Below, one piece after another: positions 17,310 through 26,138 of a stretch of 64,000 nt of DNA (the stretch's first letter is position 1; the number at the start of each line of letters is the position of its first letter). Under the pieces are notes generated by a model. It was not told the origin of the DNA. It was given only the letters and a program-made list of their open reading frames with translations, and ran no database searches. Source of the stretch: Desulfovibrio sp. Fe33 (GTDB lineage Bacteria > Desulfobacterota > Desulfovibrionia > Desulfovibrionales > Desulfovibrionaceae); NCBI RefSeq assembly GCF_028532725.1, contig NZ_JAQKGU010000003.1, forward strand, positions 124,001-188,000, written 5' to 3'. Both the position numbers and the translations under genes were made by a program.

Positions 17310-19373
17310 ATGAAATCGAGACTCGTATTTTCGCTTCTGGTGGCTTTTTTGGCAGTGGCTGGGCTCAACCCCGCCCATGCCGAAGAAAAACAGTCCTTCG
17401 AGCAATGGCTTGAACACTACCGGGCCTGGGACAGACTGGAAAAGGAATACGCGCACGAGCCCTCCGCCGACACGCCCGAGGCCGTGCTCAAACGCGCTCA
17501 GGTCTATCTGAATCTCAATTCACCAGAGAAAGCCCTTGAACTCATTGAAATGACGCCTGCTTTTACCGGCCAGTCGGAAGCCGACCGTCTGTGGCTCGGA
17601 GGACAAGCCCATCGAGGGCTGGGTGATCTGACCAAAGCCGTACTTTGGTACACTCAAGCCGCCAGGTTCATGCCCGACGAGGAACTCCGCTCCCGTTTCA
17701 AGGCCGAATCGGGCCTGGAGCCCATCTGGCACGATGTATGGCTCAAGATGTACTGGTCCTGGCTTGCCAATCACACCATTTCAAGAGATTCCCAGCGAGA
17801 AGCCCTGGACCTGATAATGGCCGTGGGCATCAAAGTCTGGCCCAACGAATTCTGGAACGGTGTCCATTCTCTCCTTCAGAACCAACCGTTGGCCAATGCC
17901 GCGCCGCCCGCTTCCGCCCTTGTGTCTTCCGCCGATACCATGCTCATCGCCAAGGCCATGGCCTCGATTTCTCTTGAAAAATTCGATGAAGCATCGACTC
18001 ATATCACCAAGCTGTCCAACGAAACAGTCCGCCAGTTCTGGGCTTCGACCCTGTATTTTCTCAATAGCGGCAACACGCCGACAAACATTGATGTTTTCCT
18101 CGAAGGAAACTATCTGAAGGCGTATGCATTCTGGTCGGGCAATGTCCTGGCGCCTTATTCCAAGTCCCGGACCGATTGGTTCCTGGGCAATCCGGACTCC
18201 GCCGCCTGGACAAAATTCCGCAACAACATCCTGAACATGCCCCCGGAAGCGGCGGAAAAAGCTATCGACAACGAGCTGGGCTCCATGCTCATTTCAGAGC
18301 AGACCGCCGCCTTGTTGCGTAATTTCAAGCTCGCCCTGTCTCTTGCCAACGGCAACACCTCTGCTGCGGCAACCACCTGGAACAGCACGGATAAAAGCAC
18401 TTTGCCAATCTGCCTCAGGCTGGCCGGGACCCTGGCCTTCAAGGAAAGCTTGAACAAAGTTCTGCCCGAAAATCCGGGCGAAGCCTTTGCTCTGTACCCG
18501 GTTTTGGCCGCCCTCTCCGGGGCCGCCGGTATGGATGTTCACCCCAAGACCGAAGCCCCCTTCTGGACCGCCGCCCCGCAGGACCAGTTGCAATCCCTTT
18601 CTACCGTCAGGTATCCCCTGGATCGGCTGCTGCTTTTAGCCTATTGGCAGCAACGCTTCACCCAATCTCCGTCCGTTGAACTGGCCAAACGCGGCGCTTA
18701 TCTTTTCGACGACACGTCCTTCGGCATACGCAGCCTGATTCATCTCGCCGACGACGCGGTGAAGAACAAGCAGTTACAACACGGGGCCTTTTATCTGAAC
18801 CGGATAGACGACACCGCCCTGCCACCCGAGTTGCGGATGGCCTGGCTGGATATCAAGACCCGCCTGGAACTGGACGCCGGAAGCCAAGGCAAGGCGCTTG
18901 AGACTTATCAGGACATGGTCAAGACCGATGAACCTATCCCGGTGATGACCCGGCTGCGCATGGCACTTCTTTACCAGCAGCGAAGGGAATATGAGGCTGC
19001 TCAAAAGGAATTGCTGGCCATGTGGGACGCCCGGGCGAGCATGACCACCGCTTTGCAGGCCGAGACCTTGTTCTGGCTCGGCGAGGGCGAACAGGCCATG
19101 CGCAACCCGGATAAGGCCTTGGACTATTACCTCAAATTGGCGTGGCAATATCCCCAGGAAAACATCTGGGCCTTGACCGCCATGTATCGCGCCTCCCTGA
19201 TCTATGAAAAACGGGGCAAATACGAAACCGCCAAAAAGCTGCTCGGAACCGTGGTGCGCAACGCTGCCCGCAAGGAACAGCGAGTCGCCGCCCAAGCCCG
19301 CATCGACGCCATCGACAAGAAGATGGGCGAGGAAAAGAACGAGGGTGAAAGCACGCTGGTCTACCCGTTCTAG
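17310..19373 (+). CDS. Secreted/periplasmic TPR-repeat protein, function unknown
   Basis: A 687-aa protein with a Sec signal peptide (MKSRLVFSLLVAFLAVAGLNPAHA, cleavage after about residue 24). The rest is mainly helical repeats: TPR-like units are clear at about residues 50-110 (AEVLKRAQVYLNLNSPEKALELIE; LWLGGQAHRGLGDLTKAVLWY) and again at about 560-670 (RMALLYQQRREYEAAQKELLAM; LFWLGEGEQAMRNPDKALDYYLKLAWQYP; MYRASLIYEKRGKYETAKKLLGTVV). The middle 350 residues show no motif I know. It resembles outer-membrane assembly or BamD/YbgF-type helper proteins in style only. It is monocistronic, with a GAGGA Shine-Dalgarno before the ATG and a large hairpin after the stop. Confidence 0.75.
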   Translation: MKSRLVFSLLVAFLAVAGLNPAHAEEKQSFEQWLEHYRAWDRLEKEYAHEPSADTPEAVLKRAQVYLNLNSPEKALELIEMTPAFTGQSEADRLWLGGQAHRGLGDLTKAVLWYTQAARFMPDEELRSRFKAESGLEPIWHDVWLKMYWSWLANHTISRDSQREALDLIMAVGIKVWPNEFWNGVHSLLQNQPLANAAPPASALVSSADTMLIAKAMASISLEKFDEASTHITKLSNETVRQFWASTLYFLNSGNTPTNIDVFLEGNYLKAYAFWSGNVLAPYSKSRTDWFLGNPDSAAWTKFRNNILNMPPEAAEKAIDNELGSMLISEQTAALLRNFKLALSLANGNTSAAATTWNSTDKSTLPICLRLAGTLAFKESLNKVLPENPGEAFALYPVLAALSGAAGMDVHPKTEAPFWTAAPQDQLQSLSTVRYPLDRLLLLAYWQQRFTQSPSVELAKRGAYLFDDTSFGIRSLIHLADDAVKNKQLQHGAFYLNRIDDTALPPELRMAWLDIKTRLELDAGSQGKALETYQDMVKTDEPIPVMTRLRMALLYQQRREYEAAQKELLAMWDARASMTTALQAETLFWLGEGEQAMRNPDKALDYYLKLAWQYPQENIWALTAMYRASLIYEKRGKYETAKKLLGTVVRNAARKEQRVAAQARIDAIDKKMGEEKNEGESTLVYPF

Positions 19374-19401
19374 GCGAGACGACCGGACTGACCATTGAAT
19401 C

Positions 19402-19440
19402 GGCCATCGGCAGGGTGCCTTGAGCACCCTGCCGATGGCC
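19402..19440. terminator. Large perfect hairpin after the TPR gene
   Basis: A perfect 17-bp stem (19402-19418 with 19424-19440) with a 5-nt loop. It lacks a T run, so it may act as an mRNA 3'-end stabiliser or a non-canonical terminator. Confidence 0.6.
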
Positions 19441-19930
19441 CTCAGCGTCAACGTCCCGGCTATTTCTCATTGTAACTCTCCGCCCACCTGTCCATAGGCT
19501 CATCCCAGACTCCATGGGTGCAGAGGCCCCCGCTACTCCCCTCCACCTGCCAGACCATTTTGTGTTCGACGGCCTCTCCGGCGAATTCCCCCCGACTAGC
19601 TGCCGCCAATTCCCGAATAACATGGAGACCAACGGCAAATAATGCGTTTGGGAATGAGACTTCATCTCATCCTCGATTTGCCGAAAGTACAGGGTGGCCC
19701 AACGTGGGACATGCAAATCTCAAAACACACGCACATCTTTCATTGAGATCTTCGGACAGGGCATACACATGAAGCTTGACGGCTATAGCCTTAACGAATA
19801 GCCGACTAAGAAAAGGAAAGGGTTGCAACCAACCGGCTGCAACCCTTAATTTTACTCTTTATGGAGAGGTGATACTTGGTATTTATCCGAGCATAGCCCT
19901 ACTCGGCTGATCTTTTGGCCTTCAAGCCCA
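19441..19930. other. Intergenic stretch between the TPR gene and the phosphonate cluster
   Basis: About 490 bp with no supported gene. A hairpin, agggttgca / tgcaaccct, at 19819-19846 lies between two convergent transcription units. It shares its stem sequence with the terminator after tRNA-Leu at 27535-27564. Confidence 0.5.
19817..19855. terminator. Probable terminator, bidirectional
   Basis: A stem of about 10 bp (aagggttgca / tgcaaccctt) with a 10-nt loop is followed by an AT-rich stretch on plus. On minus the stem is followed by ctttcctttt. It can end the operon that finishes at 19931. Confidence 0.65.
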
Positions 19931-20794
19931 CTACCGAATGTACCGCTTTTCATTTTCCTTCATGGCCGCCACGTCCTGCAACCTGAAAATTTCCGTTACC
20001 GGAACAACGTGGCTGTCGGCATTTTGGATACCGCCATCCCGCCGTATCTCGGCAAAGACATCCTGCATCGCCTTGACCGAAGCGCGTATGGCGTGATTGC
20101 CGTATATGACGACGCCGACCTTTCCGGTCCGCTTCATTTTCTCTTCGGTCAACTCGGGATAGCTGGTAGGGATCAGGACCACGGGCACCCGTCCGCTCCA
20201 CTTGTCCAGAAAACCGAGGATTTCATCGGGACTCTTTGATTTGGAGTGCACAAGGATCATATCGGCTCCGGCCTCAACGTAGGCATCGGCGCGGGCCAGA
20301 GCCTCTTCGATCCCCTTTCCCGCAATCAGCGCTTCGGTACGGGCGATTATTACAAAGTCGGGCGATCGCCTGGCTGCGACAGCCGCCTCCACTTTGCCTT
20401 GAAATTCCTGAATGGGAACCAATTCCTGCCGCCCCCCTTTCAAGAGGCTTGTATCCTTCGGGAACTTCTTGTCTTCCATGACGACCGCTGCCGCCCCAGC
20501 CTGCTCGTAGGCGCTGACCACATGCATTACATTGATGGCATTGCCGTACCCTGTGTCGATGTCGGCAATAATGGGTATCGACACTTGCGAAGCCATGGCC
20601 CGTGTGTTGTCGAGATGCTGCGTCAACGACAGCAGGCTGGCGTCAGGGATGCCGTATGCCGCCGACAGCTCAAAACCGCTCGCCCAAATCCCATTAAATC
20701 CGGCCTCTTCGGCAAGCTTGGCGGAAAGGGGGTTATGCGCGGCCATCGCATGAAAAATGCCGTTCTGCTCTATGATGCTTTTAATTCTGTTCAT
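19931..20794 (-). CDS. palA: Phosphonopyruvate hydrolase-like enzyme (PEP mutase / isocitrate lyase superfamily)
   Basis: A 287-aa TIM-barrel protein. Seen directly: the metal and substrate residues D78 and D80 (IIADIDTGYGN), the gating loop E107-D108-K109 ... F111-P112-K113-D114-T115-S116, R152 (IIARTEA) and NHAIRAS near the end. Known of the family: PEP mutases carry Asn at the loop position held here by T115 (EDKxxxxxNS), whereas phosphonopyruvate hydrolase (PalA of Variovorax sp. Pal2) carries Thr. I therefore infer hydrolysis of 3-phosphonopyruvate to pyruvate and phosphate rather than phosphonate synthesis. The context agrees: an aminotransferase lies 14 nt upstream, then an ABC importer, and a divergent LysR regulator, while phosphonopyruvate decarboxylase (needed with PEP mutase) is absent. 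Last gene of the operon. Confidence 0.75.
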   Translation of the reverse strand: MNRIKSIIEQNGIFHAMAAHNPLSAKLAEEAGFNGIWASGFELSAAYGIPDASLLSLTQHLDNTRAMASQVSIPIIADIDTGYGNAINVMHVVSAYEQAGAAAVVMEDKKFPKDTSLLKGGRQELVPIQEFQGKVEAAVAARRSPDFVIIARTEALIAGKGIEEALARADAYVEAGADMILVHSKSKSPDEILGFLDKWSGRVPVVLIPTSYPELTEEKMKRTGKVGVVIYGNHAIRASVKAMQDVFAEIRRDGGIQNADSHVVPVTEIFRLQDVAAMKENEKRYIR

Positions 20795-20807
20795 AATGGC
20801 CCTCCCG

Positions 20808-22010
20808 TTATTTCAACTCGGCGCAGGACGCTTCTATCCGGTCGATTCCCTTGGAAAGGTTCTCCAGGGAAGCGGCGCAGGAAATCCTGAAATGCCCGGG
20901 AGCGAAGAACGCCGAACCCGGTACAACGGCGACGCCCGCCGATTCCATGAAGTGCATCCCAAGCTCTATGTCATTGGCTATGGTTTCGCCTTCAGGCGTC
21001 TTTTTACCGATCAAATCGGAACAATCGACAAAGACATAAAAGGAACCGCTCGGCATCGAACAATTCAACCCGTCTATCTTGTTGATTCTTTCGACTGTAA
21101 ACTGGATTCGCCGATAGTAATCCTCGATGAACTGAGTGATGTGCTCCTGCGGACCGTTGAGCGCCTCGATTGCGGCCACCTGCGAAATGGAGCAGGCATG
21201 GGATGTCGTTTGGGACTGGACCAGATTCATCGTTTTTATCAGATGCGCCGGACCCGCGCCGTATCCTACCCGCCAACCCGTCATGCAGTATGTCTTCGAA
21301 AGACTGTTGACCACCAGGCAGCGATCGGCCAAATCAGGCGCGACTTCGGCCATGGTGGCGAATCGGGTCCCGGGATAGGTAAATTTTTCGTATACATCGT
21401 CAGACATGACGGAGACATGGGGATAGCGCCGAAGCAGCTCGGCGATGATCTTGAGGTCCCCTTCCTGATACACCGCGCCCGACGGATTGTTGGGCGAATT
21501 GAATATGATCCATTTTGTCCGGTCTGTAATTTTGGCTTCAAGCTCTTGGGGATCAAGCAGATAGGAATTATCCTTGCGGCATTCCACGAAAATCGGAGTT
21601 CCCCCTGCGAGTGAAACCATATCGGGATAGGACACCCAGCACGGCGTGGGGATCAGGACCTCGTCCCCCTTGTCCAGGGTCGCCACCAGGGCGTTGTACA
21701 ACACCTGCTTGGCGCCCGTGCCGACCGTTATCTGGTCGGGCGTGTACCTGAGGTTGTTATCCTTCGCCAATTTGTCGCATATGGCTTCCCGAAGAGGGAG
21801 AATGCCGGGGACGGAGGTGTATCGAGTATGCCCTTCACGCATAGCCCTTTCTCCCGCATCGATGATGTTCATGGGAGTATCGTAGTCGGGTTCGCCGAGG
21901 CTGAGGGAAATGACTTCCCGCCCCTGCGCGTTCAGGTTGGCGGCGATCTGTGCGATCGCCTTGGTCTGGGAAGGCTTCACGTTGGCCAATTTTTTCGCGA
22001 TATTGATCAT
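20808..22010 (-). CDS. palB: Class I/II PLP aminotransferase, probable phosphonoalanine transaminase
   Basis: A 400-aa aspartate/aromatic-type (subgroup I gamma) aminotransferase. Visible: SLGEPDYDTP, YTSVPGILPLREAI, GTGAKQVLYNALVATLDKGDEV, NSPNNPSGAV, SDDVYEKFTY, the PLP lysine in NSLSKTYCMTGWRVGYGAGP, and HFRISCA with the Arg that binds the substrate alpha-carboxylate. By family alone it would be called aspartate aminotransferase. Being only 14 nt upstream of the phosphonopyruvate-hydrolase-like gene, I infer that it transaminates L-phosphonoalanine to phosphonopyruvate (a structural analogue of aspartate to oxaloacetate), as PalB is proposed to do in Variovorax. Confidence 0.72.
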   Translation of the reverse strand: MINIAKKLANVKPSQTKAIAQIAANLNAQGREVISLSLGEPDYDTPMNIIDAGERAMREGHTRYTSVPGILPLREAICDKLAKDNNLRYTPDQITVGTGAKQVLYNALVATLDKGDEVLIPTPCWVSYPDMVSLAGGTPIFVECRKDNSYLLDPQELEAKITDRTKWIIFNSPNNPSGAVYQEGDLKIIAELLRRYPHVSVMSDDVYEKFTYPGTRFATMAEVAPDLADRCLVVNSLSKTYCMTGWRVGYGAGPAHLIKTMNLVQSQTTSHACSISQVAAIEALNGPQEHITQFIEDYYRRIQFTVERINKIDGLNCSMPSGSFYVFVDCSDLIGKKTPEGETIANDIELGMHFMESAGVAVVPGSAFFAPGHFRISCAASLENLSKGIDRIEASCAELK

Positions 22011-22099
22011 TTAGGTACCTATGCCCATGAAAGTCTTCCGAACGAAACCTTCGAATGGGATAAAAGTTGAGGGGGAAACAATTCAGGGCGCCCTTCCCT

Positions 22100-22133
22100 A
22101 GGCGGATTCGAGGTTACGGCCCCGAATCCGCCT
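22100..22133. terminator. Intercistronic hairpin inside the phosphonate operon
   Basis: An 11-bp perfect stem (22100-22110 with 22123-22133) lies in the 142-bp gap between the binding-protein gene and the aminotransferase gene. No T run follows on the minus strand, so it is more likely an mRNA stabiliser or partial terminator that keeps binding-protein mRNA abundant than a full stop. Confidence 0.5.
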
Positions 22134-22152
22134 CAAAAGAGGGATTTATCTT

Positions 22153-23127
22153 TTATTTGGAAGCGAGCGCATCCTTCCAGATCTTGATGACCTTGTCCTT
22201 TTCGGCTCCGGCCTGCTGCTGATCAACGGGGAAGACCTTGATGTCCTTCATGTTGGGAAGCGCCGAAGATGCGGAGACATCGACATCGGCTCTCGTAGGT
22301 CTTCTGAAGCTCTTCTCGAAAATCGTCTGCTGAGCCTCTTTGGACATCATGATATCAAACAGCTTCTTCGCGTTTTCGGCATGGGGCGCGCCCTTGATGA
22401 TGAACATGCCTTCGGGAGACAGGAACGTTCCTTCCTCGGGGTACACAAGCTTGATGGAACGCTGTCCGCTGGCCACATAGCGATAAGCGGCGTATTCAAT
22501 CGTGACGCCGATCGGATATTCACCCTGGGCCACGCCCTTGTAGACGCTGCTGGAACCACCGGTGACCGTGACGCGCTTCGCCAGTTTTTTCACGCCCTCT
22601 TCACCGTACTTCTTGTAAATGCCGTAAAGCTGAAGATAGGCGGAACTGGATGCGGACGGATCGGCAAAGGCTATTCTGTCCTCGCCTGCACCGTTGAGAA
22701 TGTCGTCCCAGCCCTTGGGCATTTCCCCTTTGACCTGATCTTTGTTGACCATCAAAACGACCACATGGACATTGGTGCCGAGCCATTTGCCGTCAGGTCC
22801 GCGCAGAGATTCAGGGACGGTTTTCCCCTGTTCGGAATCATACGATTCCGCCATGTCGACGTAACCGGCGAGGGTGCCGAAACCGCTGCTCCAAAAGACA
22901 TCACCGCTCGGCGCACCCTTTTCCGCGACAACGCGCTGAAGCAATACGCCAGTTTTTCCTCTGATGACGTTCACATGCATATCCGGGGCCTGCTTTTTGA
23001 CCGTTTCGAGAATGACCTGAACGGAGTCTTCGCTATTGGTAGCGTAAAGCGTCACATCTTCCCCGGCGCGGGCTTGCGTTGCGAACGCCGCAAGGCAAAC
23101 AAGAAAGGCGGCTAACAACTTTTTCAT
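22153..23127 (-). CDS. ABC transporter periplasmic substrate-binding protein (iron/aminoethylphosphonate type)
   Basis: A 324-aa protein with a Sec signal peptide (MKKLLAAFLVCLAAFATQARA). The mature part is a class II (Fbp/AfuA-like) binding fold: VTLYATNSEDSVQVILETVKKQAPDMHVNVIRGKTGVLLQRVVAEKGAPSGDVFWSSG, then TGGSSSVYKGVAQGEYPIGVTIEYAAY. Tyrosine-rich iron ligands of true ferric-binding proteins are not obvious, and the G(K/R)TG and TGGSSS loops would suit an oxyanion. The same family includes 2-aminoethylphosphonate binders (PhnS). With its neighbours I infer binding of phosphonoalanine or a related phosphonate. Confidence 0.82.
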   Translation of the reverse strand: MKKLLAAFLVCLAAFATQARAGEDVTLYATNSEDSVQVILETVKKQAPDMHVNVIRGKTGVLLQRVVAEKGAPSGDVFWSSGFGTLAGYVDMAESYDSEQGKTVPESLRGPDGKWLGTNVHVVVLMVNKDQVKGEMPKGWDDILNGAGEDRIAFADPSASSSAYLQLYGIYKKYGEEGVKKLAKRVTVTGGSSSVYKGVAQGEYPIGVTIEYAAYRYVASGQRSIKLVYPEEGTFLSPEGMFIIKGAPHAENAKKLFDIMMSKEAQQTIFEKSFRRPTRADVDVSASSALPNMKDIKVFPVDQQQAGAEKDKVIKIWKDALASK

Positions 23128-23165
23128 TGGAATCTCCTTTTGCTCTTTTTCAATTATTTTAGGGG

Positions 23166-24824
23166 TTATTTAAACAATTCCACTTTAGTGAATTTGGTGA
23201 CCAGGAAAATGGGCGTCAGAATAAGGACGATCATGACCACTCCATAAGCGGAGGCTTGCGCCATGAGATCGCTGTCGATCAAATTGTAGATTTTTATGGG
23301 CAATGTTTCCTGGCTGGGGTGATACAGCAGGAGTGTCGACGCCAGTTCCGCCATGGTCATCGCCCACATCAGAACCGCGGCGGAAGTAATGCCGGGGGCC
23401 ATGAGCGGGGCAACCACCTTCCGGAAGCTCTTCATCGGAGAGGTGCCGAGGCTGATGGCGGCCTCCTCTATCGAGTCGGGTATGTTGAACAAGTTGGCGG
23501 AAGCATTTCTGACGGAAAACGGCAGTCGCCGGAGGGTCAACGCCAAAACCATAATGATGGGAGTGCCGGTTAACGGAATCAATCCCGCATTGAAGGTTTG
23601 AGAAAGGGCTATCCCCAGCACGGTTCCGAAAATGGCCATCGGAAGCATGACCATGAAATCAAGGGCTTCGGTCAATGCATTTTTCTTCTTGATGATCAGA
23701 TAGGAAGCAGTCGTGCCGAATACGACGCCCAAGACCGTTGCCGAAAATGCGTATGAAATGGAATTGACTATGATTTCCACTCCATAATCGGCTACGTTGG
23801 CGAAATGTTTCAGGGTGAAATGGCCCCAATGCATCACCGGCCCGGTGGAATCGGTGATCGAACCGGCCAAGACAAGCCCGAGGGGAAGCAGCGTCACAGC
23901 CAAAAGGGCAAGCACGGCCACATACGCGGCAACGCCCCATGCTCCTTTGATCGGAAGCGCTTTCATGGAGCGGCCCTGCCTCATTTCAAAACGCGATTTT
24001 CCGACAAACCGCTTCTGAACGAACAGAATCAACCCGACGAGGACTATGGAAATGGTTGCCAATGCGCTCTGCATCAAAGGATTCAAGCCTACCTCGCTGA
24101 GAAAGCTGTTGTAGGTCATAACCGACAGGAGCGGGACGCTCGGTCCCAGTATGATCGCGATCGAGAAATTTCCCAAAACGAGAGTGAACACAACAAGAGC
24201 GCTGGAGAGAATTGCCGGCGCCATCAGCGGGACCATGGTCCTGATCCGTGCGGAAATCGGCGATCGGCCCAAACTTTGCGCGGCCTCCTCCAGTTGAACG
24301 TCGAAGCTCCTCAAAGCTGCGAGAGACGCCATATACACATGAACATAATAAGTAATGGCCATGACGAAGATCAGCCCGGTCCACCCGTAAAATCGAGGGG
24401 CCCTGATGCCCAATTCGAGCAGCATCTGCGTAACGAACCCATTGTAGCCGAAAACAAGCAGCCAGGATTGAGTGGTAATCAATTCCGGAATAATAACGAC
24501 GGTAATCGGCAGGATGCTCAACAAGGATTTGAAAGGGAAATCATAGTAAACGGTGACATAGGCAAGAGGCACACCGATAAGGACGGTTACGACGGTAACG
24601 GCGGCCGCAAGAAACAAGGAGTTGAAGAGACCTTGGAGGTAATCCCCTTCCGTAAAGAAAATCTTAAACCCTTCCAGAGTTAATGCCCCGTCGGCATTCT
24701 GAAGGCTCGCCAGAATCACCTTGAAGATCGGCAGGAGCAGAAACACTGCCAGGAAAAGGCAGGAAAGAAGGGTCAGGGCTCCCCAAGGCATGAATTTATT
24801 CATCGTCCTTAGCTCCTGACACAC
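23166..24824 (-). CDS. ABC transporter permease with two fused membrane domains
   Basis: A 552-aa inner-membrane protein with about 12 transmembrane helices. It has two tandem BPD-type permease domains, each with an EAA loop: the first is LEEAAQSLGRSPISARIRTMVPLMAP (about residue 175-200), the second IEEAAISLGTSPMKSFRKVVAPLMAP (about residue 450-475). This fused form is the FbpB/AfuB and PhnU/V-like arrangement, in which one polypeptide replaces the permease dimer. It overlaps the ATPase gene by 16 nt and is followed by the binding protein gene. Confidence 0.9.
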   Translation of the reverse strand: MCQELRTMNKFMPWGALTLLSCLFLAVFLLLPIFKVILASLQNADGALTLEGFKIFFTEGDYLQGLFNSLFLAAAVTVVTVLIGVPLAYVTVYYDFPFKSLLSILPITVVIIPELITTQSWLLVFGYNGFVTQMLLELGIRAPRFYGWTGLIFVMAITYYVHVYMASLAALRSFDVQLEEAAQSLGRSPISARIRTMVPLMAPAILSSALVVFTLVLGNFSIAIILGPSVPLLSVMTYNSFLSEVGLNPLMQSALATISIVLVGLILFVQKRFVGKSRFEMRQGRSMKALPIKGAWGVAAYVAVLALLAVTLLPLGLVLAGSITDSTGPVMHWGHFTLKHFANVADYGVEIIVNSISYAFSATVLGVVFGTTASYLIIKKKNALTEALDFMVMLPMAIFGTVLGIALSQTFNAGLIPLTGTPIIMVLALTLRRLPFSVRNASANLFNIPDSIEEAAISLGTSPMKSFRKVVAPLMAPGITSAAVLMWAMTMAELASTLLLYHPSQETLPIKIYNLIDSDLMAQASAYGVVMIVLILTPIFLVTKFTKVELFK

Positions 24825-25882
24825 CGCAGAGAGGCAGGCAGCGTGGCGTATACCCTGCTTCCCTGAGCTATTTCACCGCTGGCCTTCGTCAGCGCATCAT
24901 CCACGACCAGGAATTGATCTTCCGCTAATTTTACAAGGTATGACATGCTCCGGCCATGGTACCGGACCTGGACAACCCTACCCTCCAGTTGTTTGATGCC
25001 TGGAGCGGGCCTGGTTGCCACTAAAATGTCTTCAGGTCGAACAATCAGTTTTGTCCCGCCGATTTCCTCTATTTCCTGATCGTTATCGATGTGAATATCC
25101 TGCCCGCAGGACAAGGCGCAGCAAATACGATTCTCGGGGGTAAGCCGCATGGATTCAACGTCCAGAATATTGGCAGCTCCGATGAAGTCCGCAACAAAAG
25201 CCGTTTGCGGCTTTGCATAGACATCCCTTGGCGTACCAAGCTGTTCGATGGCCCCCTTTCTGATCACGGCCACGTCCGTTGCGAGTTCAAGCGCTTCCTC
25301 TTGATCGTGGGTGACCAAGACCGTTGTCGTGCCGATTTCACGCTGAATCTCCGCGATGAGCGAACGCATTTCGATTCTGAGTTTGCAGTCTAAGCTGGAA
25401 AGAGGCTCATCCATCAACAAGACGGAAGGTTTGACGACCAAAGCCCTGGCCAAAGCCACACGTTGTTGCTGACCGCCGCTCAACTCGGACGGGAACCTGT
25501 CGAGCAAATCCCCGAGGCCGACTTTTGTAGCGATATCCATGACTTCGGCATTGATGGACTTTTTACGGAACTTCCGCACCTTGAGCCCGTACGCGATATT
25601 GTCGTGAACCGTCAGGTTCGGGAAAAGCGCATGGTCCTGAAAGACAAAGCCTATGTTGCGCAAATGTGCGGGAACATGCGTCAAATCCCGATCATCGAAA
25701 TAAAGGTTGCCGGAGGTGGGCTTGATAAAACCTGCAATCGTTCGCAACAAAGTGGTCTTTCCGCACCCGCTAGCCCCTAACAGCACGAAAAAACTCCCGT
25801 CTTCAATATCCAGACTGAGACGATCAATCACGGTTGTTGCGCCGTATTGAATCGTAAGATTGTGAAAATGAATAGCCGACAT
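24809..25882 (-). CDS. ABC transporter ATP-binding protein
   Basis: A 357-aa ATPase of the FbpC/PotA/PhnT group. Walker A GASGCGKTT (about residues 36-44), Q-loop FVFQDHALFP, signature LSGGQQQRVALARAL, Walker B VLLMDEPLSSLD and the switch His in VLVTHDQEEAL are all present. A C-terminal TOBE-like domain (about 280-357) contains RPEDILVATRP. It energises uptake by the fused permease that overlaps its 3' end. It is the first gene of the operon, facing the LysR gene across a 256-bp divergent promoter region. Confidence 0.93.
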   Translation of the reverse strand: MSAIHFHNLTIQYGATTVIDRLSLDIEDGSFFVLLGASGCGKTTLLRTIAGFIKPTSGNLYFDDRDLTHVPAHLRNIGFVFQDHALFPNLTVHDNIAYGLKVRKFRKKSINAEVMDIATKVGLGDLLDRFPSELSGGQQQRVALARALVVKPSVLLMDEPLSSLDCKLRIEMRSLIAEIQREIGTTTVLVTHDQEEALELATDVAVIRKGAIEQLGTPRDVYAKPQTAFVADFIGAANILDVESMRLTPENRICCALSCGQDIHIDNDQEIEEIGGTKLIVRPEDILVATRPAPGIKQLEGRVVQVRYHGRSMSYLVKLAEDQFLVVDDALTKASGEIAQGSRVYATLPASLRCVRS

Positions 25883-26064
25883 AAGGTCCCCAGGTTAATA
25901 GTGCCTAAAAGTGTTGCCACGAACACTTCGTAGAATCAGAACACGACTGTAACAATTCGCATTCAATTTTAATGTAAAATGAACAAATTTATTGTTGTAA
26001 TACCAATATGCATTGAAATTCTCTGCACAAGAGAAGTACAACATTAAATTTTACGCTTTTCAAA

Positions 26065-26102
26065 CGATAATATCGAATGCAAACCGTTGAGAAAATCTCA
26101 AC
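26065..26102. promoter_or_regulatory. Candidate operators in the divergent LysR/operon promoter region
   Basis: Two palindromes lie between the LysR gene and the transporter operon: cgata-a-tatcg (26065-26075) and gttgag-aaaat-ctcaac (26086-26102). The second contains a T-N11-A core typical of LysR boxes and is 37 nt before the LysR start. The whole 25883-26138 gap is AT-rich. Assignment as binding sites is inference. Confidence 0.45.
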
Positions 26103-26138
26103 AGTAACGACTTACAGCTTGTTTATACAGAGAAAAAA

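Noticed and set aside
19132-19716. Minus-strand open frame across the end of the TPR gene
   Set aside because: Most of it is the shadow of the TPR gene and the rest crosses the large hairpin with no recognisable pattern.
19931-20794. Call as PEP mutase, implying phosphonate biosynthesis
   Set aside because: The gating loop has Thr where PEP mutases have Asn, no phosphonopyruvate decarboxylase is nearby, and an importer and LysR regulator point to catabolism.
22153-25882. Call as ferric iron ABC importer
   Set aside because: Family similarity alone would allow it, but the binding protein lacks an obvious tyrosine iron site and the operon carries phosphonate enzymes.
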